DNA from: Physocladia obscura
Taxonomy: Eukaryota > Chytridiomycota > Chytridiomycetes > Chytridiales > Chytriomycetaceae
Reading direction: 5' to 3'
Length of the DNA: 13,026 nucleotides
Assembly: GCA_027596945.1 (NCBI GenBank)
Contig: JADGJH010000936.1
Coordinates: forward strand, 1-13,026
Of the stretch, positions 6,809 to 13,026 are shown piece after piece. How positions within the stretch are numbered: position 1 is the stretch's first letter; each line of letters opens with the position of its first letter. The position numbers were made by a program, and so were the translations under genes. The notes below the pieces were generated by a model. That model worked only from the letters and a program-made list of their open reading frames with translations, was not told the DNA's origin and did not search any database.

Positions 6809-7463
6809 TTGATTATAATCTTTACTTGGAACCTAATTTTAACTATTGCTTTGGGTCTCTCTGAATGGTCATACATTTTTGCAAAGCTTCCTCTCACACT
6901 CTTCCACCATGATCCAAACATCATTTACAAACCAGTTGATGAACTATTCAATACACTAATTTGCAATCCACTAATTTCTCTGTTTGATGCAAACCCAGCA
7001 CATTATCCTACTGCTGTCATTGTTGATGCACTTGATGAATGTGGCAAACTTCGTTTCTGCAATAACATCCTTCAAGTATTTTATGTCCACTGCAAGAAGC
7101 TGCCACCCTCTGTAAAGATTATTGTTACTTCTTGGCCAGAAACTGGTATTGTCAGTACATTTGCTGCTTGGCCAACAACACAATTGGAAGCAACTAATAA
7201 GCAAAACAAGCAAGATGTTATTATTTATGCAGAACACTTTCTGAAAACAAACTCTGCTGAGCCTGATGCAATCAAACTAGGTCCTTAAATTTTAGTTGAT
7301 ATGTCAGGTGGTGTATTTGTTTGGCTTGTTGTAGCATGCAAGACTCTTGACTCAGCTACTACCAGTTCTATCTCTCTACACATGATACAACAAACAGCCT
7401 CAAAACAAGTTTCTGATATTTACCAACCAACTGTACTACACTTTCTTGAATTGTATATTTGGT
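6809..7463 (+). pseudogene. NACHT domain without Walker A
   Basis: The frame gives LGLSEWSYIFAKLPLTLFH, then PVDELFNTLICNPLISLF, then Walker B as AVIVDALDEC (7013-7042), then KIIVTSWPETGI (sensor-1-like, near 7112-7147). After an in-frame TAA at 7286-7288 it continues as ILVDMSGGVFVWLVVACKTL and LHFLELYIW to another TAA at 7463-7465. This matches the C-terminal part of fungal NACHT ATPases (DALDEC; VTSRPE; SGGLFIWA). The NACHT domain hydrolyses NTP to drive NLR oligomerisation. The P-loop GxxGxGKS that should lie about 60-100 residues before Walker B is absent in every frame between 6770 and 6900, so ATP binding is gone. The Asp/Glu of Walker B are intact. Confidence 0.85.
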
Positions 7464-7793
7464 AATCAGTTTGGAAAATCTAGAACTCTTTTTCATGTCT
7501 TGGAAACTATTATTTGTGTATTGGAACCTTTAACAATCCAAGCAATCACTGATATCACTAATGAACTGATTTTTGATGTCAAGAATATTATTTACATGCT
7601 TGATGCTTTGCTTTCACTTGATCCAATTACAAAAACTATTTGAATCTTTCACAAATCTTTCAAAGACTATCTGACAGATCCCACACGTTATGCAGATAAC
7701 CATTTTGCAATTGGTTTGCACTCACACCAAGCATGGTTGGCTGATAAGACAGTTTCATATTTAAACAAATTTCTTGTGCAATCTTCCAATTGA
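7461..7793 (+). pseudogene. NACHT-associated winged-helix region (continuation)
   Basis: A one-base frame change near 7463 (an extra T: YIW then NQFGKS) moves the protein into this frame: SRTLFHVLETIICVLEPLTI, ITDITNELIFDVKNIIYML, ALLSLDPITKTI. A TGA at 7641-7643 follows, then IFHKSFKDYLTDPTRYADNH, HSHQAWLADKTVSYLNKFL. This is the region after NACHT in fungal NACHT-WD40 proteins (REPLSI..LS..L.....; HKSFRDFLTDP; H.WLA..CL..L). The stop sits where Arg is usual (CGA to TGA would suffice). A second frame change near 7770 leads to the next segment. Confidence 0.8.
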
Positions 7794-8198
7794 CAAACTT
7801 CACATTAAAATTGAAAACTTTTCCTCAAGGGTTTCAAGTTATATTCTTCAAGCTGCTGTATATGCTACCAGATATTTTCAACAGCATTGCATGGAGTTTG
7901 TACAACAGCTGCCAGTTGTCGATAAGAAAATTATTGCAGGAATTTGTGATCTGTTTTTCAAAAATGCACACTTCTGGATTGAACTCATGAGTCTTGGCAA
8001 AGCAGACCAAATTGTTTACTCTGTCAGTACACTGCATAAATGCTTTGTTGGCAGCTCAGTATCACAAAATGTGCTATGGATACTCAAAGATATCAAACAT
8101 GCAATTCAACAGTATTTCATTCCCATTCAAGCCAATGCTTTACAAATATACAACACTATTATTGTCATGGCTCCAACAGAAACTGAATTTATAAAAGG
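7774..8198 (+). pseudogene. helical region between NACHT and WD40 repeats
   Basis: The frame reads CNLPIDKLHIKIENFSSRVS, ILQAAVYATRYFQQHCMEF, LFFKNAHFWIELMSLGKADQ, ILKDIKHAIQQYFIPIQANA and LQIYNTIIVMAPTETEFIK. This is the characteristic helical block of fungal NACHT-WD40 proteins (CNL.D...; Y.C.YW..HL; K.L.WLE.LSL; LL.DA.RFV....I..S.LQIY.SAL.F.P..S). A frame change in the AAAAGG run at 8193-8198 connects it to the WD40 frame (YYPFLPDQIPVPNITPKDLH). It packs against the NACHT and senses the WD40 ligand domain in apoptosome-like receptors; that role is known of the family, not shown here. Confidence 0.8.
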
Positions 8199-8843
8199 TA
8201 TTATCCTTTCCTGCCAGACCAAATTCCAGTCCCAAATATTACACCAAAAGATCTGCATTTGCCTCCTTGCATGATCACAATTGAAGGCCACAGTGCAGCA
8301 GTGTATGCAGTTGCCATCAATCAAGATGGGCAGTTTGTTGTGTCTGGATCTTATGACAAGACTGTGAAAAAAATCTGGGATACACAGACTGGTGCACTGC
8401 AAAGAACACTTGAGGGCCACAGTAGTGTGGTAAATAAAGTTGCAATTAGCGCAGATGGACAGTTTGTTGTGTCTGGATCTGATGAAATGACAGTGAAATT
8501 CTCAGATGCACAGACTGGTGCTCCTGTGAAAAACTCAGTGGCTAATGGGAAATTTCCTCCAAATGATGGCCAATACAAGTTTAGCTATGCTGTGGGAGTT
8601 GACAGTGAATGCATTGTTTTTAAAAATTTTTGGCTCTGTGGTGTTGGTTGTGAAGTTCTCTTTTACCAAACTTCTAGTGTGAAAGTTCAGGGAAAAGTTT
8701 TTGTTCATATCAGTGAAAGAGAAAATTTTTCCTCAAATTTAACTGAAAGTTACACAAAAAATAAAGATAACTCATTACTTATGTATTTTGTTTTAGAAAT
8801 TACTTTCTTTTGCAAAAATAATTTAAAATTAATAAGACTATGA
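8199..8843 (+). pseudogene. two WD40 repeats and a degenerate tail
   Basis: From 8199 the frame reads PFLPDQIPVPNITPKDLHLP, CMITIEGHSAAVYAVAINQD, then two WD40 repeats. Repeat 1 (8286-8414) has GHSAAVYAVA, DGQFVVSGSYDKTVK and KIWDTQTG. Repeat 2 (8415-8540) has GHSSVVNKVA, DGQFVVSGSDEMTVK and FSDAQTG, so the usual IWD is lost. Repeat 1 has an extra Lys from a run of six A at 8367-8372 (TVKKIWD). After APVKNSV the sequence runs on in frame to a stop at 8841, with no further recognisable repeat. Fungal receptors of this type usually carry 5-14 near-identical WD40 repeats, so the array is truncated or collapsed. WD40 propellers here are thought to recognise non-self ligands. Confidence 0.85.
8286..8540 (+). 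repeat. WD40-coding DNA repeat, 2 copies, about 126-129 bp
   Basis: GGCCACAGT begins each unit (8286 and 8415), and GGACAGTTTGTTGTGTCTGG or GGGCAGTTTGTTGTGTCTGG is shared. CACAGACTGGTGC closes each. The first unit is three bases longer (extra AAA). Confidence 0.9.
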
Positions 8844-9201
8844 AATATGTGAATAATTATGCATGTTATCAGAAATTGTTGGAGATACATTACATAATTG
8901 TTATTTATTAAATTCACTTGTTTTATTTTATTGACATGTCATTGTCTTTAGTTTTTTTACATGTTGCCTACACAATGTTAGGATCTTTCCTTGTTAGTCT
9001 TGGCCTTTGACACAAGTGAATTCACCCAATCTTAGTTTGTTTGTGACCAACACACAGCTATCTAGAGAACTGTAATGCAAAGTTCAAGTGAGCATACATT
9101 TCCTCTATTTGCCTTCTTTAATATTTGTTTTGATGATTAACTACAATCACAAAACAAACATGTTCTAATTTTTAACCTGTTCAGATCTATCTTTTGGCTT
9201 A
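8844..9201. other. AT-rich spacer, no gene seen
   Basis: Stops occur in all frames and no repeat or RNA-like structure is obvious. It separates the WD40 tail from the second LINE remnant and may be the 3' flank of the NLR-type pseudogene. Confidence 0.6.
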
Positions 9202-10110
9202 ATGGCATGCAGCTGCCAAAAGTCTGCTGATCTACTATGCAAGTCAGGACAATCAAATGCATTGTGTTTTGTAATAGGTAAAGAATTATGTTTTTCTTTT
9301 GATCACAGTACAGATGTAAGATTACAGATACAATTAGGCTTGGCTCAAATTAAGAGGACTCAATGGCTTTGGCTTTCAGAATCTACACTCCCTGCAGCTC
9401 TATCAAGTCTTTTTACTCTCAACTTAAATATGACCTTGAATTAATTCCACTCACTCCTGCAGAAATACTCCCAATCCAGAAATTCCAAAACATTGTCTAT
9501 GCTCTTTTTTTTCAGTAAAAAACTTTACATCAAGCCCTGTAATTTATTTCATCTCAGCTACTCCCTCAATCACATCAAGAAATCTACTACTAAATGCATT
9601 ATTTTGCAACAGACTACACAATATGGATGAATCTGACAACCTGACAATTCACACCTATTGCAATGGACTTCAGATTGAATACCCTCCTAAATCCACCTCT
9701 TTCATTAATTCCACTAAACATAAAGATCAACACTTTGACTCACACACACCCTGTTCATTATTACACAATCTTCTTAATCTCAATATTGAAAAACCACCAA
9801 TCTACAAAATCCGCATACCACATATCCTTGAAACTATCACTAACAAATGGTTTCATGCTGACTTTCTTGAAGAACAGTACAAAGCTACCTCCAGAATTGC
9901 AAAGATCATTCCAGTCCCAGAATCACCTCAACACTGACATCCAATCATCAACTCAGCTGCAGGTCTTCCAGACACTTCCAACATGCCATAATTTCTAGAT
10001 ACTTGGTAGAATCTGCAACTATCAAAATTGTGTCAAATGCAACAATCCTAAAGCTCTCAAGGCAACATTGTGTCAACTGCTCTGGAATCTCTCAATTTCT
10101 TGCAGTAGCA
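9202..10110 (+). mobile_element. C-terminal remnant of a second LINE, plus strand
   Basis: Three frames chain together. Frame one (9202 on) has SADLLCKSGQSNALCFVIGK, resembling the post-palm 'KSN.LCF' segment of non-LTR RTs, then LGLAQIKRTQ. Near 9410 the frame changes to FYSQLKYDLELIPLTPAEIL and PIQKFQNIVYALF. In the T8 run at 9505-9512 it changes again to SVKNFTSSPVIYFISATPSI, LLLNALFCNRLHNM, ITNKWFHADFLEEQYKATS, ending at 9935-9937, with HPIINSAAGLPDTSN beyond that stop. From about 9984 another frame has CNYQNCVKCNN and LCQLLWNL, like the C-terminal zinc-knuckle region. This order (YGLEL..LT..E...l..fQ; LP..t..PA.Y...G..P; HPIW.SA.S) is typical of the C-terminus of animal, fungal and protist LINE ORF2. 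The RT palm itself is not in the window. Confidence 0.6.
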
Positions 10111-10617
10111 TTCACACAACCAATCATCAGTCCCCTAAACCACCAAGCATTTGGAGCAACAGTCATTGATGCAGTTATTAATTCACTCAAATTCAACTCA
10201 GCTGCAAATCAAGGCTCTGTTTACAGCAATCAACAAAATTAAGACTGAATGTGGTGGATACAGTGAATTCAGTGATACAAGTGAGGCAAAACTTCAACAA
10301 GAACTAGATGGTATTCTTGGCCAGCAAAAACTGTACAGGCATGCGATATCAACAATAACTTGCTGTGTGGCACTCCAAAAAATTGTGGAGGATGGTTTAA
10401 GACCAACCATTTGGGCAATAACACTTATAAAAAATAAAATAAAATAACTTGAGGTGCGTGACACATGTATTTCTGCAGCTGAAGGAAGTTTTTAATGCAT
10501 TTTCAATGTTGCCACTTTACCAGTTGTAATTGGCACTGTGTTCAACAGTGTTGAAATAAGATCAACCATTTGATAAGACATGAATTTCAACTTGAAGAAA
10601 AGAAAGCTGTAAAAAAA
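10111..10617. other. stretch with weak open frames, nothing recognised
   Basis: A plus-strand frame from 10151 to 10447 contains ECGGYSEFSDTSEAKLQQEL and QQKLYRHAISTITCCV, which look protein-like, but I recognise no family and there is no supporting context. It may be the tail of the LINE above. An AAAAT-type microsatellite lies at about 10427-10446. Nothing else is seen up to 10617. Confidence 0.3.
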
Positions 10618-11226
10618 TTAACACAAGCCTCTGAATTGAGTCTGCACATTTGCAATGTGCGGTTTTTTGTAGATCTGGTTATTTTTGGTTATATGGGATT
10701 CAGATTTTATTTTGTCAACAGCAAAATAGAGAGCAACTCCCTCAACATCACTCAAGCATCCATTTTGAATATATTTTCTCAAATTTTTACCTGCATGCTT
10801 TGTGTGCTTGCAAAACAACATTTCTCTTGTATGAATATTTGTTAATAATAAAAAATTGCACATATTAGAATTGTTTTCACCTGATTTTGAATCAATTATA
10901 TCACTGACAAAGGTACAAACTTGATTAAATTGTTCTAGCACAACAGATTTTTGAGGAACAGCATGCCGACAGTGTTTTAAAATAAAAGACCAATTCTTGT
11001 GTTTCCATTCTGTAATTTTTTCTTCTGTATTGTACTTACTATCAGATTGAATACCAGCCAAAACTGCCTCATTATCATTTTTGCAGACTAAAAAAAATGC
11101 ATCTTTTAATCTTGCCATCAACAGCCAAAAAGCTCCACGACTTTGCAGTAGAGTCTTTGAAATACGCTAAATTGCATAAAAAATATCAAGCTGAATATAA
11201 ATTTTTTCACCTATATAAGATTTTTT
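10618..11226 (-). pseudogene. second half of a transposase-like protein (exonuclease-transposase gene)
   Basis: The minus strand reads KIYIQLDIFYAI, a TAG stop at 11167-11169, then RISKTLLQSRGAFWLLMARL, KDAFFLVCKNDNEAVL, WSFILKHCRHAVPQKSVV, FVSDIIDSKSGENN, KNLRKYIQNGCLSDVEGVAL and finally FRGLC before a stop at 10618. I recall the order LD.FH...R, (L)RDAFF, W.l...RR.IP, ..D..TG..L, GCLSDP.G.pLY, RGT(N)S.EG from a family of fungal transposase-like proteins with a 3'-5' exonuclease domain. The Asp in QLDIF (11185-11187) would be a catalytic Asp of a DDE/RNase H-fold core. The RGTN/S-E-G motif that should end this piece is degenerate. The frame is open for about 165 codons after the TAG. Confidence 0.6.
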
Positions 11227-11249
11227 CAATTGTTTAGTGTAAAATAAAA

Positions 11250-11518
11250 TTAAACAAAATTATGTTCAATTGAGACAAGCTCCTCATTATTTTTAGATTT
11301 ATTACAACAGGAGTCATTGTCACCAAGCTCTTCATTTTCCCAAACTCCATTGAAAAACACTGCATATTCTTCTTCAAGTTCTTCCATTTCATTGTTTTCT
11401 TCAGATATAACAGCAATAAAACCATCAGAAACTGCATCAGAAAAGAAACCATCTTACTCAAATGGAGATGTTAAATTATCAGACTCAAGTACTTTAACAT
11501 CTTTTTGACGTGGTTTCT
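11250..11518 (-). pseudogene. acidic linker of the exonuclease-transposase gene
   Basis: One minus-strand frame reads KPRQKDVKVLESDNLTS, a TAA stop at 11454-11456, then DGFFSDAVSDGFIAVISEEN, EMEELEEEYAVFFNGVW, ENEELGDNDSCCNKSKN and stops at 11250-11252. It is strongly acidic, like the linkers that separate the exonuclease part from the downstream transposase half in related proteins. No catalytic motif is present. It lies in the right place and orientation. Confidence 0.5.
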
Positions 11519-11520
11519 TT

Positions 11521-11847
11521 TTATTTCAGCCAATTTAATGCAGATGCAGTTTCCAAACACAAATTTAAAGTATCCCATAATATTCTGTCTCTTAATTTAT
11601 ATTTGTTAAATGTACTTGCATTTTTTTCTGATAGTTTAGGATATAATGCTACGGTACTTGAAGTCACAATACTTGACAGCTCAATGACAACTCCCTTAAA
11701 TTGCTTGGTTGTTATTTGCAGCTGACCCCAAATTTCTCCAAAATCTTCAGCAATAACTCCTGTGCCTGTCTTAGAGTACAAAAGAACTCTTTGTCCAGGG
11801 AAAATATCACTACTTGATGGTGGTGGTGAAAAATGTGGATTAAAATG
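11521..11847 (-). pseudogene. conserved region after the exonuclease domain
   Basis: After a TAG at 11848-11850 the frame runs HFNPHFSPPPSSSDIFPGQR, VLLYSKTGTGVIAED, QFKGVVIELSSIVTSSTVAL and YKLRDRILWDTLNLCLETAS, ending with a stop at 11521. A Pro-rich turn, 'pG..Vll....g..viAeG' and 'v.iei..i..p' are what I recall following the 3'-5' exonuclease domain in this protein family. It probably forms a small beta-rich domain. Function unknown. Confidence 0.5.
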
Positions 11848-11850
11848 CTA

Positions 11851-12478
11851 AGCAATTGCCATATAAATTTTAACTGAAGCATTAGAGTCCAAAGCAGCAT
11901 GCTGAATTTGAGTTGGTGACAAACATTGTGCATTCAGAAATTCTAGGAACACCAATTTTACAAAGTTGCTGCTTTAAAAAAGAATCAACATATATGTGCC
12001 CAAGATCTGGATTGACTTAGCTGCTTGTTGTACCCATGCTTTACCTCTGTTGTATACAAATTAGCTGCTTTTGCTACAGTCTAAATTATAGTGTTTTGCT
12101 AATTCTGTAATATCTCTCTTGACTGCACTTCCAACAAATATCAGATTTGGACTGTATAAGAGATCAAGGATTTGCCTTGAAATAGCTTTCAAATATTGGA
12201 ATTTTTGAAAAAATTTGAAGAGAAAAGTAATCCCAGATGCAGTACTTAATTGTAAAGTAGCAGGTTATTCACTAGGTTGGCCTTTGATAAAAGTAACATT
12301 TGACTCAATATCCAATCCCAGAACTCAATGTTTACTAGTATTGCTTCTCAAAATATGGCACATATTCTCTAAAATATTAGAATTACAAGAATCAACAACT
12401 GAAGTCTGTGTAGTATCAGGAAACTCAAGCATTGGGAGTGGATCAACAGTATTTGGAGAATCATCAGCCATATGAACT
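11851..12478 (-). pseudogene. DnaQ-like 3'-5' exonuclease domain (RNase D/WRN type)
   Basis: A single minus-strand frame holds, after an acidic leader (ADDSPNTVDPLPMLEF), ExoI as VLGLDIESN (Asp 12310-12312, Glu 12304-12306), PATLQLSTASGITFLF, QILDLLYSPNLIFVGSAV and ExoII as KRDITELAKHYNL (Asp 12112-12114). After short frame changes come LGHIYVDSFLKQQLCKIG and ExoIII as LSPTQIQHAALDSNAS (Asp 11887-11889) with VKIYMAIA. All four metal-binding acidic residues of a DEDD nuclease can be pointed to; the usual Tyr of ExoIII (Y..xD) is His. In-frame stops lie at 12325, 12265 and 12061, so the gene is broken. Known relatives digest single-stranded 3' ends. Here the domain is sandwiched between transposase-like halves, so it may have processed element ends. 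Confidence 0.8.
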
Positions 12479-12499
12479 GTAAATCCATCATCAACTTTG

Positions 12500-12740
12500 A
12501 CAAGTTGTAGTAACAGTTATCAGCAAAAATAATTGGTAGTTTAAATTTTTGAGCCCTAAAGCGAAATTTGAGTAAATATTCCAATGACTCCTTTAATTCT
12601 TCATGTGAATTTGAAAGAATCAATTTCATAAAAATCATTTGATTAAATTGATTTAGAACTGTAAAGATAGAATGAATTGGTTTTGTTGTTAGCTGTATTC
12701 CAAAGAGTTATAAGTTTTGTAATTTTGAGTGATGAATTTA
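12500..12740 (-). pseudogene. first half of the transposase-like protein (DDE-type motif)
   Basis: The minus strand reads NINSSLKITKLITLW (from about 12742), then in another frame FTVLNQFNQMIFMKLILSNS, HEELKESLEYLLKFRFRAQ and KLPIIFADNCYYN. The pattern D-x-S-x-K..K, then '.f.v.ne.nqi....l..s.s..e....l..l..r......p..i..DNCC' is what I recall of the first half of fungal DDE-type proteins carrying an exonuclease. The Asp of FADNC (12519-12521) is present. The first Asp appears as Asn (12736-12738, NSSLK for DSSLK). The exonuclease domain begins about 40 codons further on. Family recall only; no search was run. Confidence 0.55.
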
Positions 12741-13026
12741 TGTTCTAAATATCTTTATCTATCATTTGATAGCAAAAATGAAGCCAATCTGTTAAATTTT
12801 GCAAAGTTTGATTCACTTGAACTAGTGGAATTGGCACAGTAAAGTATAATTTAATTTTTAAAATCTTATTATTTATTTCCAAGAATAGAACAACAATTTA
12901 ATATGCCCAATTCCATGCCTCAAATTAAAACTTTTTTGTGCCTCATTTCTAATGCCTAAATATTGATTAAAAACCAATTTCTTAGCAAAAGGAAATTTTT
13001 CAAATATAAAGAGACAAAGTTAGAAC
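12741..13026. other. AT-rich end of the window, gene start not identified
   Basis: On the minus strand a weak open run (FTVPIPLVQVNQTLQNLTDW, HFCYQMIDKDI) near 12750-12850 may belong to the N-terminus of the transposase-like protein. Beyond it I see no motif. The start of the gene, with any zinc-binding N-terminal domain, would lie beyond the window edge. Confidence 0.35.

Noticed and set aside
5952..7643. Alternative genetic code (TAA/TAG read as Gln), since several stops interrupt otherwise good domains
   Set aside because: Frameshifts, a 61-bp duplication, the missing P-loop and a TGA lesion are also present, and the CAP-Gly frame needs no recoding. Decay explains everything.
5952..12327. 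C-to-T mutation signature (RIP-like) inferred from the premature stops
   Set aside because: Every stop codon is by definition one C-to-T change from CAA, CAG or CGA, so the stops alone are not evidence. A dinucleotide bias analysis would be needed.
12369..12475. Plus-strand and minus-strand frames over the exonuclease leader
   Set aside because: They lie in other frames than the exonuclease reading frame, which shows clear motifs, so they are shadows.
1..13026. CRISPR array, bacterial operon or prophage
   Set aside because: No regularly spaced direct repeats, no bacterial-type gene packing, and introns are present.

Overview
The window looks like AT-rich nuclear DNA from a eukaryote, most likely an early-diverging (chytrid-like or arbuscular-mycorrhizal-like) fungus. 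The reasons are short GT-AG introns (about 54-96 bp), a fungal-type NACHT-WD40 receptor relic, a LINE remnant carrying the LLDTARK-type and GIPQGD(x)LSPL-type motifs I associate with fungal elements, and a 3'-5' exonuclease/transposase-like protein of a type I recall from fungal genomes. The assignment rests on family recall, not on a search. Nothing bacterial is visible (no operons or Shine-Dalgarno logic).

Layout. 1-1285: no gene recognised. 1286-1644 (-): short unrecognised reading-frame pieces. About 1600-4100 (-): a decayed LINE non-LTR retrotransposon, running from a pre-RT region through reverse transcriptase to RNase H, broken by frameshifts and with the catalytic YADD-type motif lost. 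4441-4740: an 18-bp tandem repeat followed by a visibly GC-richer patch that contains a perfect 22-bp inverted repeat, one arm of which is split by a 19-nt hairpin insert. 4832-5354 (+): a TATA-like box and two CAP-Gly (microtubule plus-end binding) domains, the second in a shifted frame and truncated. 5282-8843 (+): an intron-bearing, broken NLR-type immune-receptor gene. Its order is Ser/Thr/Asn linker, PB1/ubiquitin-like domain, TIR domain, NACHT without its P-loop, NACHT C-terminal helical region, then two WD40 repeats. About 9202-10110 (+): the C-terminal part of a second, different LINE. 10618-12740 (-): a broken gene in which a DnaQ-like 3'-5' exonuclease domain lies between the two halves of a DDE-type transposase-like protein.

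How it fits together. This is a gene graveyard: two retrotransposons, a transposase-like gene and an NLR-type gene, all decayed. The CAP-Gly segment is the best-preserved coding part. Four in-frame stops, at least three frameshifts, a 61-bp tandem duplication and a missing Walker A motif say the TIR-NACHT-WD40 gene is a pseudogene. Some homopolymer frameshifts could instead be assembly errors. What deserves a second look is the domain order CAP-Gly / PB1-like / TIR / NACHT / WD40, the exonuclease embedded in a transposase, and the three-way-junction-like inverted repeat just upstream of the CAP-Gly gene.
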